DNA of 64,000 bases from Impatiens glandulifera (Eukaryota; Streptophyta; Magnoliopsida; Ericales; Balsaminaceae). The DNA lies in contig NC_061868.1 in assembly GCF_907164915.1 (NCBI RefSeq), forward strand, positions 18,781,819-18,845,818. Reading direction: 5' to 3'. Each line of letters begins with the position of its first letter. Position 1 is the first letter of the stretch. Positions 46,156-58,427 of the stretch are shown here, one piece after another. The translations under genes were made by a program, and so were the position numbers. The notes below the pieces were generated by a model that ran no database searches, was not told the origin of the DNA, and worked only from the letters and a program-made list of their open reading frames with translations.

Positions 46156-46535
46156 ATCTCCCACTTGGACAATATATATAATTACATGTGTTCATCTTTA
46201 TGCACAAATAATGTGGCTATGATAATTTAAAGTCAGTCCAAATCAATCTCGTCCATTAATCATATCAACATTGAACCAAAGCGGTTTAATTACATTAGTT
46301 CGTAATTCAACCCATCAATGATCACGAATATCAATATAATTAAATGACATAGATCATAGTACGGATGTGTAACATAGAAATGACATCCAGTGTGATCCAT
46401 CATGTCAACTTCTAACTGGTCCCTAATGAGATCAAAATTTTCTATAAACAGAGTGTAACAAAATTCTTTATTATCCATAAACTGCAGTAATCAATAAGTC
46501 TTTATAACATACATATATATAGAAACAAACTCCCA

Positions 46536-47234
46536 CTAAATCTGAATATCTTCAAATAACATAACACCCATTTGAGCAGTATGCTCCAAAAAGACCTTGG
46601 GTGGTAATCCCTTAGTTAGCGGATCCGCAATCATAGAGTTTGTACCAATATGTTCTATATATAAATGACCACTCTGAACTCTTTCTTTAACAACTAGGAA
46701 CTTGATGTCAATGTGCTTTGACTTAGTTGAACTCCTATTGTTGTTCGAATACATGACTGCTGATTTATTGTCACAGAATAACTTTAGTGGTCTTTCAATT
46801 CCTTTCACAATCTTTAGCCCAGTGACAAAATTCCGCAGCCACATTCTATGATTGGATGCCTCATGACATGCTATAAATTCATCGGCCATAGTGGAAGAAG
46901 TAATGAGTGTTTGTTTAACACTTTTCCATGAGATTGCTCCTCCAGCAAGCATGAAGATATAACCTGAAGTGGATCTCCGATTGTCTTGGCATCCAGCAAA
47001 ATCCGAATCTGAATATCCAACGATCTCCAGTTGGTCCGATTTCTTATATGTGAGTATGTAGTCTTTAGTTCTTTTCAAATAACGCATAATCCGCTTGACT
47101 ACTACCCAGTGATCCATACCAGGGTTACTCAGATATCTGCCTAACATTCTGACAATGTATGCCAAATCTGGTCGAGTACAGACTTGTGCATACATCAAAC
47201 TTCCTACTGCAGATGCATAAGGAATTTTCTGCAT
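46536..47234 (-). pseudogene. Young copia: RT C-terminus and RNase H
   Basis: It reads KIPYASAVGSLMYAQVCTRP, then SDSDFAGCQDNRRSTSGYIF (RNase H first Asp block), SSTMADEFIACHEA (the usual EAEY reads DEF), LKLFCDNKSAVMY and KHIDIKFLVVKERV, ending IADPLTKGLPPKVF. It is continuous with the RT upstream except for stops at about 47403-47405 (TAG) and near 47266 (TAA). Confidence 0.9.
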
Positions 47235-47405
47235 TTCTTTAACTTCAAGATCATTCTTAGGACATTATTGAAGACAAAATTTGTCTCCTTTAACAACGGG
47301 GGTGTTTCCTGATTTACAATCCTGCATGCCATATCTCTTTAGTACATTTTCAATGTAACTCTTTTGTGACAATTCAAGTATACCTCGAGAACGATCTCGA
47401 TGTAT

Positions 47406-48536
47406 CTAAATTCCTAATACAAAAGAGGCATCACCAAGATCTTTCATTTCAAACTTAGTTGAAAGAAATCTTTTAGTTTCATGCAGTAAGCCTGTATCAT
47501 TGCTAGCGAGCAATATATCATCAACATATAAAATCAGAAAAATATGTCTGCTCCCACTAAATTTGTGGTATACACAATCATCAATTAAATTACTCTCAAA
47601 ACCAAACGAGATAATAATTTCATGAAATTTGTGATACCATTGACGAGAAGCTTGCTTGAGACCATATATGGATTTCTTTAGTTTACAAACCATTTTGTTT
47701 GGATCTCCCACCACAAAATTTTCTGGTTGGTTCATAAAAATTGTTTCATCAATGTTTCCATTTAGAAACGCAGTCTTAACATCCATTTGGTGTAGCTCAA
47801 GATCAAAATGCGCCACTAATGCCATGATCGTCCTAAAAGAGTCCTTTGTCGAAACAGGGGAAAAGGTTTCTGTAAAATCAATACCTTCCCTCTGAGTGAA
47901 ACCCTTTGCAACAAGACGTGCCTTATATCTTTCTACATCACCCTTTGAATCCTTTTTAGTTTTAAATATCCATTTACAACCAATAGGTTTCGCACCTTCA
48001 GGTAATGAGACTAGATCCCAAACGTCATTGTCTTCCATAGACTTAATTTCTTCATTCATGGCAATAATCCATTTATGAGAATTAGAACTATGCATTGCTT
48101 GATGTAAGTTGATAGGATCATCTTCCATCATTTCAACGTTATCCTCATGTTCTTGGAGAAATACAATATAGTCATCCAAAATAACATTTCTTCTTTCTCT
48201 CGTGGATCTCCGTAATGACATTTGTTCTTGAGGTTGTTGAGTTTGTTCTTCAAAAATGTTTACCTCATTTTCAATGGGAAGATTTGTATTATTGTATTGA
48301 AGTTCTGGAATTGCTTCTTGATTAATATCATAAATAAATTCATGATTATCATCAGTAGCAATTATAGGAAAATTCCTTAGTATTTCTCCCCTCAAACTCA
48401 ATATCCTCAAAGAACACTGCATTTCCCGTCTCAAAAATAGTTCTGTTCGTGGGAACAAAAAACTTATAACCCCTTGATTTCTCAGAATATCCAATAAAGT
48501 AACAACTAACTGTTTTGGAGTCCAATTTCTTTTCAT
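47406..48536 (-). pseudogene. Young copia: reverse transcriptase
   Basis: It covers the linker after integrase and the RT core: DNDVWDLVSLPEGAKPIGCK, FTETFSPVSTKDSFRTIMAL, QMDVKTAFLNGNIDETIFM, SIYGLKQASRQWYHKF and the catalytic YVDD in LILYVDDILLASND. It is out of frame with the integrase upstream by one base near 48380, and ends in TAG at 47403-47405 where GIQIHRDR-like sequence would continue. Confidence 0.92.
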
Positions 48537-49494
48537 GAGGCTTATAAGGCCTTGCTTCTGCTGGACATCCCCAAATATGAAAATGCTTTAGGACTGGCTT
48601 TTTACCGGTCCAAAGCTCATAAGGAGTTTTAGTTGTTGCTTTAGTTGGAACTCTGTTGAGAATATATGCTGCAGTCTTTATTGCTTCTCCCCAGAGAGAT
48701 TTCGGTAAAGTAGAATGAGAAATCATGCTTCTTACCATATCTTTAAGAGTTCTGTTTCGTCTCTCAGATACACCATTCATGCGAGGAGAACCTGGCATAA
48801 TGTATTGAGGTATAATTCCACATTCCTCTAGGAATTTAGCAAATGGTCCTGGACGTTGTTCTCCTGATCTATCATATCGACCATAGTATTCACCACCACG
48901 GTCGGATCTGATAGCTTTAATTCTTTTACCAAGCTGATTTTCTACTTCAGCTTTGTATGCCTTAAACACGTCCAGTGCTTGGGACTTCTCACTAATGAGA
49001 TAAAGGTAACCATATCTTGAATAATCATCTATGAACAAAATAAAATATCGTTGACCATTCCAAGAAGCCGTAGGGAATGGCCCACAAATATCAGTATGAA
49101 TGAGTTCTAAGACGTCTGTAGTTCTGTTGGCACCCAATTTCCTTACGTTTGTTTGCTTTCCCTTAATACATCCAATACAAACCTCAAAATTGGAAAAATC
49201 AAGAGAATCAAGAATTCCATCATTTACAAGCCTTTCAATTCTGTTTTTAGATATATGACCTAAACGCTTGTGCCAAATTGATGTAGAATTTTCAGTTGTT
49301 AATTTTCTTTTAGTACCGCGATTACTTGTATGCAAAGTTTCATTATATGAGGCAATTGTATCAAGTAAATATAGATTATCATAAACTGACAAAGAACCAT
49401 TTGCAATAATATTTGAATTTAAAGAAAGACTAAACTGACCATTTCCAAATGAACAATAATAGCCAAATTTGTCCAAAACAGAAATAGAAACCAA
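48352..49494 (-). pseudogene. Young copia: pre-integrase zinc region and integrase
   Basis: It has the HHCC motif ([16 protein letters not shown] ... CIGCIKGKQ), the core with the first Asp in [13 protein letters not shown], the second Asp in [11 protein letters not shown] and the Glu in [14 protein letters not shown], then the C-terminal [11 protein letters not shown] and [13 protein letters not shown] segment. The catalytic triad is complete. A TGA just before 49494 separates it from the protease. Confidence 0.93.
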
Positions 49495-49500
49495 ATTCCG

Positions 49501-49962
49501 TCAAAAAGACGGTACAACAAAAGTGTCTTTCAAATCCAAATAAAAACCAGTTCTTAATAATAATCTAAAATTCCCAATAGCCTCAACTTCAACTGATTTG
49601 CCATTGCCCACAAAAATGAATCTTTCATCATCACTTGGCTTTCGGCAGCTCAGGCAACCCTGCATAGAAACACTAATGTGAGTAGTAGCACCAGAATCTA
49701 CCCACCAAGTGTGACTCGGTACTGAAGTTAAATTAACCTCAGAGCAAACTAAAGTAAGAGATTCACCTTTCTTTGCACGCCATGCGTGATATTTAGTGCA
49801 GTCCCTCTTCAAGTGTGTGGATTGTCGACAAAAGAAACAACTAAATTCCTCATTTTCTTTAGTTTGTTGTTTCTTTTTGCACGGGACCACCTGCAACTTC
49901 TTTAGGGTTCTTCCTTTTATTCTTTTTATCTCTGAAATTACTTCCTGAAGCCAAATGAGCAC
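49501..49962 (-). pseudogene. Young copia: nucleocapsid knuckle and aspartic protease
   Basis: The CCHC knuckle CFFCRQSTHLKRDC is followed by the protease active site WWVDSGATTHIS and FIFVGNGKSVEVEAIG. The frame ends at TGA (49498-49500) inside VPSF-stop-NLVSIS, where related elements have a sense codon. It overlaps the gag frame upstream by about 100 bases in a different frame. Confidence 0.9.
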
Positions 49963-50591
49963 TTTCAGTCCGATCTTGCTTCAATCTCTCTTCTTCTTGC
50001 ACACAATATGAAATTAACTCATTAAGAGTCCATTTCTCCTTCTGACAGTTATAACTGACCTTAAACTGATTAAATTGTGTAGGAAGAGAGATCAAAACCA
50101 AATGCACGAGCAATTCATCAGAAAGCTCTAACTTTAGTGCTTTTAGTTTTGAAGCAAGGTGAGACATTTCCATTATGTACTCCCTTATGTTTCCTTTTCC
50201 CTTATACTTCATTGAGGTCAAACTCGCAAGAAGCGTGCTTGTTTCAGCCTTATCGTTTTTTGCAAAACGTTTCTCAATTTCCTCAATGAATTCCTTAGCA
50301 TTAGTGACTTCAGAGATATCACCCCTAAACGTTTCTGGAATTCCTCGCTTAATGATCATTAGACACATGCGATTTGATCTTTCCCATTTTTCAAGGTCCT
50401 GTTTTTCAACAATGGAACCTTGATCCGTAATAATGGGTCGATCAATCCTAAGCGCAAGGTCTAGATCCAAACACCCGAGGATAATCAAAACATTATCCTT
50501 CCAATCCTTAAAGTTATTTCCATTCAGTATAGGAATAGAATTGACATTGGCAGATATTGTAGATGCGGAAGCATTAACTGAAATTAAACAA
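49862..50591 (-). pseudogene. Young copia: gag
   Basis: It reads IPILNGNNFKDWKDNVLIIL, LDLDLALRIDRP, then MCLMIIKRGIPETFRGDI, REYIMEMSHLASKLKALKL and LPTQFNQFKVSYNCQKEKW, a UBN2/Retrotran_gag capsid. The first usable ATG in frame is at 50488, but homology extends to about 50591, where a ttaatttcag acceptor-like sequence precedes it; the true start is unclear. It loses frame near 49900, before the knuckle. Confidence 0.85.
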
Positions 50592-51784
50592 AAAATACTA
50601 TGAACACATTTTTCACATCTTGATTAATAAATTCACATTGAGATTTTTCCATCAACAAAAAAAAAATATCTAGCACAACATTAATATTTAGTCTTTGGAC
50701 AGAAATATTAACTTGTAAGTGATATTTTGTGCAATGATCAAATACTGACAATAAATCTTGTCAAACAATGATTCTATCTTTGGATTGAATTATTGTTCAC
50801 ATGGAACCGAATAATCGTCACATATTCATCATCACAAGTACTTCTGTAATTCGGCCCGACAATATTAATCTATCTTTGGACCGATATAATATCCGCATGA
50901 ATTACAGACGTATTTATCATTTAAAATCTATATACCGAATCAACATTCACAAGATAGATTACTTTGGTAATATGTTGTTTCAATTGATTAGTTAGAATAA
51001 TAAACTCCTTAAATCTCAAAAGCCGAATTGAATTTATTAATTAAATTCTTAATTCCTTAAATTCTTAATTATTTTCTTAATATTATTTTATTTACGTCAT
51101 AATATTATGAAAGAGGTATATAACCCGTATATATATTTTAAATATAATTCTTTTAAAAAAAATATATATATATCCTTAATTAGAGTTCAATAATATATAT
51201 CGGGGTTACAGTTTTCTGTAAATACATATATTTAATAATATATATATCCTTAATTAGAGGTTATAAAATAATTAACTATTTTATATATATTCAATAATAT
51301 ATATCGGTTATAGTTTTCTGTAAATACATATATTTAATAATATATATATCCTTAATTAGAGTTCAATAATATATATCTCAATAATATATATTGGTTACAG
51401 TTTTCTGTAAATACATATATTTAATAATATATATATATATCCTTAATTAGAGGTTATATGATTTATTTATAATAAAATCTTTATTTATTAAATAAATAAT
51501 TAAATTTTTGAACTTTCAAAACTTAATCTTTAATTTATTATTTAAATAATAACGGTTAGACTTAGTCCTTAATTAATTATTTATTTAAAAAAAATAATAA
51601 TAATAATAACCAGAATCGCAAACCCAAAAAATCATTCTTTTTCAATTCATCTTTACTACGATAACCCTAAAAATCATTCTTCTTCAAATCATCTTTACTA
51701 CTACGCTATCTTAATTCATGATTTAATCATAATATGATATCATAAAAAAAAAATCTTAATATCAACAAACTAACATAGAGATTG
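50592..51784 (-). other. Leader of the young copia
   Basis: About 1.2 kb of non-coding, AT-rich leader between PBS and gag. At 51120-51450 an imperfect tandem repeat of about 90-100 bp occurs three times (ggttayagttttctgtaaat, atatatccttaattagag). Part of it (50690-50730 reversed) matches 52800-52870. Confidence 0.75.
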
Positions 51785-51796
51785 GCTCTGATACCA
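51785..51796 (-). promoter_or_regulatory. PBS of the young copia
   Basis: TGGTATCAGAGC on the minus strand, two bases inside the LTR: an exact initiator tRNA-Met type primer site. Confidence 0.93.
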
Positions 51797-51798
51797 AT

Positions 51799-52339
51799 TG
51801 TAGGAATTTTCTTTAGTCCTAAATTCATGATTCTAAACAAATACATATATTAGATTTCCTTTCTTTCATACTTTAATCTATAATCTTATAGATCGATAAT
51901 ATCTAACATAGATGAATCACAATCCTAATACATAAATTTCTCTATGTCCATAAGTTGATTAAACAAGCGGAAGCGTACCTGAATTCATGATGAAGATCTT
52001 TGAGTTTGGGTTTGCTCTTCCGATTCTACAAGCGGTTTTCTCCCTTCTTCTCTCTTACGATGGAGGTTAATGAGAAAATGAAAACTGACGACTTGTGAAT
52101 CGGGGAACCACAACCCTTTTATATTTATTTATTTATTTATTTATTTATTTATTATTTAACCATCATAAATAATAAATAAATTCACGGTTTCTACACATAA
52201 TAAATCGTACCATACTAATAACCAAACATGACTTAGCCCAATAACCAAAATACTTTAGTGGATCACTTTATCAATTGGGTTCTGAATAGACAATAACCCA
52301 AACACATTATTTATATATATTAGTCCAATAAATCTAACA
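51799..52339 (-). repeat. 5' LTR of the young copia (541 bp)
   Basis: It is identical in length to the 3' LTR and differs at about two positions. It drives transcription toward lower coordinates. The target duplication AAGGA follows at 52340-52344. Confidence 0.95.
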
Positions 52340-52344
52340 AAGGA

Positions 52345-52489
52345 AAATCAGGATTTATTGATGGATCTTTAGTTGTACCAAAAGAATTAGATATATTTGA
52401 TAAATGACGAAAATAGATTGTTTAGTTTGTTCTTAGATTCTGGACACAATGTCGGAAGAGATTAAATCAAACTATTTCTTGCACGACCA
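52345..52489 (+). pseudogene. Copia gag scrap beside the young copia
   Basis: Joined across the copia insertion, the plus strand reads SGFIDGSLVVPKELDIFD, a stop, RKIDCLVCS, a stop, ILDTMSEEIKSNYF. This resembles the FIDG...SWILN block of Retrotran_gag-type copia gags. It lies antisense to the LINE that otherwise occupies this interval, and is too short to place. Confidence 0.5.
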
Positions 52490-52500
52490 CAAGCTACACA

Positions 52501-53990
52501 CTTAAAGTATGTACATAAGTTATTAATTTGTTAAATCAAATAATTGAAGCAACATCCTAGCAAAGTAGGCTCTCTTGTGTAGGTTAATATGTTTTATAAA
52601 TTAAGAATGTAGTGTGTGTAATTCATGCGGTTATTTAATCGGCCCAAAGGAATATAAATAATTGGTCAGAATTACATTATGCACATGTGGTAATAAATAT
52701 GTAACAATTATTCGGTGTGTCATGTGAATAATTGGACTAGTCAAAGATAACCAATTGTTTGACATGACTTATTGATAATATTTGATTACTACAAAAGAGT
52801 GTCGTTTGCAAGTAAATATTTAATGTCCAAAGACTAAATATTAATGTTGCGTTTAATATCTTATGATGAGACGTACTATTATTTTGAATTTATGTGATTA
52901 TTAAATTTTTGTGAGTATTTTGTTTTGTTATCTAATTAAGTTAACACTTCTGCTCATACGATTTTCTTGTCAACATCTTAAGTTCATTTTATATGATAAA
53001 ATTTTAAGACGTATTTAAAATTTGTTATTTTTTAAGATTATATCTAAAAAGGTTAAAATTGATAAGGGTATTATTAGAATAAAGATATCATAAGAAATAC
53101 ACCATAATATATGTTTTATTTTGTTTCAAAATTAAATGCATTAAATTAAAGTTACAATAATGTATTCTCATGCATCTAATTTGAATTTTCTTATTCACAC
53201 TTAAGTTAATTGATGTGAATTGCAATTGTATAAAGGGACTCAATATGAACTCACATCATATTGTGTGTAAAAAATAAGAGATTGAAACAAAAATAACATA
53301 AATAGTATTCACTTAGTAAATACTTTAAAAGATAATAAAGTAATGAAGTTGTAGGAATTGTACATGTTGCACCTAAAAGAAAATTACTAAAGAAAGTGGT
53401 GCATGAATACATATTACAATTTTTTGTTTGTTTTTAAGAGTAATTTAACTTTGATACTTAGACACATTTGATGGGAACTTAGTTGTTACTATCTAAAGTG
53501 AGTGTGTTGATGTATGGTTGAGTTAGTTGTTAAAGATCAATTGATGGTGAAAGAAACATAGACGTAAATAAATGACAATTCAAATTAAAGAGAAAGAAAT
53601 AAGGAATAATTTCATAAACTCTTTATTTAGAAACAAACATTTATGACATACTCCATATAATAAATGTATTTGGAGAGAAGAATTAAGAACTACAACTTAA
53701 ATACGGAATAACGTTTCAACTAAAGCAACTAATAAATTCTTTTGGGGTTGTCTAGTTAAGGTTAGGCCTAAATAAAATAAATTCGATTAAAGAATTGTTA
53801 AATGTTAATTTTTGGATATTTAAAAGATCTAGAAACAAATTTAGTCTCATAAGTACTTCAAGATTAGCCTTGAAAATAAATAAATACAAAAGACTCCTTA
53901 AATAAGAGTCTAATGTATGCTCAAGATTATATGCATCAAGAAATTAAGTATATTTATAATGTTGGACAAATACTTAAAGAATCCTGGTTT
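52501..53990. other. AT-rich region, copia leader remnants
   Basis: 52610-52680 has the third leader-type block (catgcggttatttaatcggc) and 52800-52870 matches the leader of the young copia (aatgtccaaagactaaatat). From 52900 to 53990 I see no coding or element ends. Confidence 0.5.
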
Positions 53991-54853
53991 TGATCATTCG
54001 AAAGCAACCAAACAGAATCTGGTTTCATAAATCCTAAACATAATGAGGCAGAAGCAACTCAATGAAAATAAGCTGGAAAACAGAAAGCAATGAGAAGTTT
54101 ATTATAGGAAAGGCATGGGAAATGGTTAGAACAAGAGGACAGAAGGTAGATTGGCATAATGTGGTATGGTCTCCAAAGATTATTCCTCATCACCAATTTA
54201 TTCTTTGGCTGGTATACAAGAAAAGGTTGACAACAAAAGACAGAATTCGAAAATATATAAATATTCCTGATATCAACTGTGTCCTATGTTCGGGAGTTGA
54301 GGAAAACATAAACCATTTATTTGGAGAATGCTCTTTTGTAATACAAATCTGGAGGATGTATGCTACAAACATGAACATCATCAATTTTCCAAGAATATGG
54401 GAAGAAATCCAAGAGTGGATGAAGAATAAAGCAAAAGGAAAATTTTTCTATGTAAGTATGTTGAAATGCTACTTTGGAGCAGTAATCTACAATATCTAGA
54501 AAGAAAGAAATTCAAGAACTCACAGTGGAAGAAGTAGAATCGCTGAAGATATTTGGAGAGATATAACTTCAGATGGAAATTCACTCATTCAATCCTAGAG
54601 AGGAATCGAAATGAATGAAGAGAATAAAAAGCTCTACCATATATGGGATATTTCGTTTGAGAAGGTCACAAGTAGAATAAAATTAAAAATGCTGTAGGCG
54701 CTAATTGATTATTGTTATTGTCTGTAATTCAATTATTGTTTCATTTTCAAATCTAGAAATCGTCTAGATCTGATCTTAAACTTTTGTATTTTTTCCCTCT
54801 TTTGGATTTTTTTTAATGAAATGGCACTAAGCTGTTTTCCCAAAAAAAAAAAC
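53990..54853 (+). mobile_element. 5'-truncated L1-type LINE (ORF2 C-terminus)
   Basis: The plus strand 54062-54660 encodes the zf-RVT domain: WHNVVWSPKIIPHHQFILWL, LTTKDRIRKYINIPDINCVL, then CSGVEENINHLFGECSF and, after a stop, KERNSRTHSGRSRIAEDIW. It is followed by a 3' UTR with ttttaatgaaatggcactaa and poly(A) at 54842-54853. It is related to, but not the same subfamily as, the LINE at 39881-40505. The 5' truncation point and target duplication are not resolved. Confidence 0.8.
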
Positions 54854-55084
54854 AAACAGGTAATGTAATATTTTAAGAACAAAACATTACATACTCATAT
54901 AGTGAAATCGAAACGGATAGAGATCATTTGGTATTTTGATTCGAATTTTATTGGATACTAAAAAAGTCTTTAGTTTTTGCCGCATAATTTTAATTTAATT
55001 ATTATTTAAAATAACTAATTCTTGTAAAAGTGTTAAGCAAACACCCGAATTATTTCAAAATGATGACATAATTTATTAGTTGTT

Positions 55085-55810
55085 TTATGGCATCCAATTA
55101 AAGAATATGACTGCAAAATTTTGTCACTGGGTTGCAAATTATGAATGATATAGAAAGACCACTAAATATATTATGTGACAATAATATACAGTTCTTTTGT
55201 TGTAAGAGTATTATGAGTTTGACTAAGTCAAACTATTTGGAAAATAAAGAATTTAGAATGTTTAGTTATCTATTGAGAACATTTGGACAAACTCTCAAAT
55301 TACAGATTAGTTCTCTAAATATTTATCCGAGGTCTTTCATGAACATATTGTACATATGGATATTGCATACTTAGATGATATACAGTTTTAGTGGGAGTTT
55401 GTATTGTGATACTTGTATAGATATAATTTAGAATTTATGTGCACATTAAAGATTCATTTTCTAAAGAAATTAAATATTCAGTTTTAAAAAAATCAAGATA
55501 ATAAAATTATTCAGATTGATCTCTATAAGGAATAAAATTAGTATTAGACATGTTAAATATCACACTACATGTTAATCCACACTACACACCCATGTTTAAT
55601 CTATGTCATTTGATTGTATTGACATATGTGACTATTAAGGGTTTAGTTACGAACTAATGTAACAAAAATCACTTTAATCTTATGTTGATATAATTGATGG
55701 ACGAAGTTGATATAGATGTATTTGGAAATAATAACAATTTTTTGGGCTCTTAAGGTATAATATACAATTGAAATATATTTATATATATATATATGACCCA
55801 AGTGGGAGAT
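55085..55810 (+). pseudogene. Copia RNase H remnant and polypurine tract before LTR F
   Basis: The plus strand reads ERPLNILCDNN, FFCCKSIMSLTKSNYLENKE, FRMFSYLLR and IYPRSFMNIL, the end of a copia RNase H (the ADPLTKGLPPK region is decayed). After about 400 bp of AT-rich DNA comes ccaagtgggagat at 55798-55810, a standard polypurine tract abutting LTR F. Confidence 0.72.
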
Positions 55811-56373
55811 TGTTAGAAATATTTCCAATATTTTGTACATATATTATTTAGTAATTATGTATTAGTTGTTATCCTATAAAGATTAAAGCCCAATTAAAGT
55901 ATTAAAGTATTAAAGTGTAAAGATTAGGGGCTTATTTAGACATTTATAATAAATATGGGGATATATTTGTGTAAAAGTAGAAATACCATTTATTATTTTG
56001 TTGATGGGCCGAATAATAAATGGGTATATTAAGGTTAGGTTCTCAACCCGTATAGATAGCCTACCTATTATGTATTTCTCATCACACAAAAGTTAGAGGT
56101 TGTTCATCTCTCAAGCACACTTAAGGGATATCGATAGAGGATTGGAAAACTTAAACCCCACCCACATCATTTATTACCGATCCGGGTCTAGATCCAGAAC
56201 TGGAAGATCCAAGATCGAAGAAGATCTATAGAACAACGTAAAACGACTTAATGAATAGTTCGTCATTAAAGATTTAGGTATGTTTTCACATCTAAAGATT
56301 GTCTCAATTTATTGAAATAGAGTATTAAGATTATAGAACTAAAGAATAAAGATTTAAATTAAAGATTATAACA
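55811..56373 (+). repeat. LTR F of a copia element (563 bp)
   Basis: It starts TGTTAGAAATATTTCC directly after the polypurine tract and ends GATTATAACA. It matches LTR E (37650-38119) and keeps an extra central segment of about 150 bp (aaagcccaattaaagtatta ... ttgatgggcc). It is the 3' LTR of a plus-strand element. Confidence 0.87.
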
Positions 56374-56868
56374 TACATTACTGAGTTCTTTATCTTTCTT
56401 TATCTATTAGATGTCTTTGTTAAGTAAATTACCTTAAACCATTAATTGTTCCACTCATAATATGCTTGATAAAATAAACGGTTTTCCACTCTATCATAAT
56501 CATTTGATGAACAATTTCTTTTTCCTGATGATATTCTGCCTCAACTTCTACAGGTTTCGGTTAAGCTTTAAGATGTTCAGGAATTGAAAAAAAATAATGA
56601 TGAAGAACGGAAGGAAGAATCACATTTTTTGTGGAACTTACAAGTCTAGGAATGTAAAAAATGGTGAAGAATTGATTAAGGAAAAAAGAAAAAAGTGGAA
56701 GAAATATTCAATCAAATGTCGTAATTGGTAACCTTCTAAAAGGTTATGTAGGCCCAAATGAACGAAATAATAAAAACATTTAAAAATCGGAATAAATGAT
56801 AATGATATAGTATGAATTTAAATTTTACTAATCATATGCCATGTTATTGTCCAATTATTTGAAATTAA
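56374..56868. other. No recognised gene
   Basis: AT-rich DNA between LTR F and the minus-strand copia fragment. Purine-rich stretch at 56580-56720. It might be decayed pol sequence, but no motif is readable. Confidence 0.4.
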
Positions 56869-58425
56869 TTATTTCTTAAGAACCATCAACAAAGAAAAAC
56901 ATTTTGTGCTTATCAATTTTCCTAATTTTAGTATTTTGTTTCTATCATTGCATATTTGACTACTTGCTCCTGAATTTATCAGCCATAGTTGTTTTCCACT
57001 TTCAAAAGAAATAATTCTCATGCTAATTTCAAAAGTTGCATATGTATGTAGGTTAGAAGACTTTACCTGAAGCAAAGTCGTGCATTTTCCCTTAAGTGCT
57101 TTCAGCTCCATGGTTATTATTTTTCTCCATGCCTGGTATTATTCTGGATTATTTGTACTTTTCTCTACTTTATCAACCGATCCATCTTTTTCTCCCAAGA
57201 GCGGATTGTTCCCATGGATTAGTTTATCATTCTAAGTAATTTAAGATTTTGAAACACTACTCTTTGCAGTGTTCCTTCATTTTGAAGTTTGTGCACATAA
57301 TATTCTTGTTTTGTTTTCCCTCTCTCCAACAGTGTTTCTCTAATGTATTTTTAAATCGTTCCAATGTTGTTTCATCATTGAATCTTACGTGCATAGTTGA
57401 ATTGTAGTCAATTGTTTGTGTGTTGACCATCTTTTTCTCTATAAAAGTAGAGTGAATGTCTTTTCATATCGGTGGTATTGGCTCCATTACTAGTATAGAA
57501 TCTTTGAAATTCTCATACAAGTCATCTAGTCCCATTAAGAACAACATATTGTACTTTTCATACTTCTATAACACCTATTTTTAAGCTTACATCCTTCACA
57601 CGAAATGATCATGGTTTTATTAAACGAACATGTCAGTTGTGGACTAAGGTGAAGTTATTCATCCTAGTATAGTCTGGTTTTCGAGTAATATTCTTCAAGA
57701 TTAGATTCATTTTCCTAGCAATACATATGTCTTAATTTATTGAGTTTATACTGTATAGGCAAATTGTTACTCTCATACATAGCTTTTATCTCTTTTCATA
57801 ACTGTCCAGATGTTACTGCGTTTTAAAATTTAACTTTATTTTTCTTGTTTATCGTATTTATTATCCATGACTTAACCATTGCATCTACCATATTCAATAT
57901 AATCATTTCTTTTGGATCTTCGGAAACTTTGCAAGAACCATCAAGAAAACCAAGTTTCATCTTGGCCAAGAGGGCCAACTAAATACTAGTACTCCATTGA
58001 AAGTAACTCTCCTTAGTAAGAACTATTGAAGTTAGAATACTATATTAAGCATCACCTCCATGTAGATAAAGTGGATCAGTACGATCTCTCATGTTATTTG
58101 TCATCAGAAGATCAATCGACAAAATATCAAAATGTTGAAGATTTTTGCGTTAAAAAATCATCGAAAATTGTTCTTCTACCTAGTTAGGGTTTACTTGAAT
58201 TCTTAGATCTACTTTAAGATTGTGATCTTGTGTTGATATTGAACAACATATTTCTCTAATACCATGTAGAATCTAGAAAGAATTAAAAATAACTCACCCA
58301 ATAACAAGAAATTGAATAAACAAGAAGAAATCGTTGAGAGAATTTAAAAATCTTATTGATCAGTTAATTCCTTGAAGATGGGAACAAATCTATTATTCCT
58401 CAAAACACTGTGTGATTTAAAATGA
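56869..58425 (-). pseudogene. Decayed copia: LTR end, PBS, gag and protease start
   Basis: On the minus strand, 58425-58265 looks like an LTR end (...TTCTACA), followed by a degenerate PBS tggtattagaga at 58264-58253. gag follows with NMRDRTDPLYLHGGDA, KESYFQWSTSI, LALLAKMKLGFLDGSCKVSE and MVKSWIINTI (58110-57800), then many stops. At 57111-56869 the protease appears as KQLWLINSGASSQICND, with NSGA in place of DSGA. The rest of pol is absent. Confidence 0.75.
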
Positions 58426-58427
58426 AA

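Larger units (their letters stand above)
45615..52339 (-). mobile_element. Full-length young Ty1/copia element
   Basis: A 6725-bp element with two 541-bp LTRs (45615-46155 and 51799-52339), a 5-bp target duplication AAGGA, PBS and polypurine tract. By eye I find two substitutions between the LTRs (one t/c in the gene-edge tctttt block, one g/a in acaatagcc), so the insertion is recent. The minus strand encodes gag, protease, integrase, RT and RNase H in the copia order. The coding part has one TGA, one TAG, one TAA and frame shifts, so it needs another copy's proteins to move. Confidence 0.95.
37650..56373 (+). mobile_element. Probable nested copia element spanning LTR E to LTR F
   Basis: It starts with LTR E, PBS and leader. 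Leader-type repeats (atgcggttattaatcrgcc) recur at 42600-42800 and 52610-52680. A copia RNase H remnant and polypurine tract stand before LTR F, all on the plus strand. Between them lie a Helitron, a MULE, two LINEs and a full-length copia. The flanks (37645 and 56374) give tgtat and tacat, not a matching duplication, so E and F may belong to different copies. gag through RT are missing. Confidence 0.4.
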
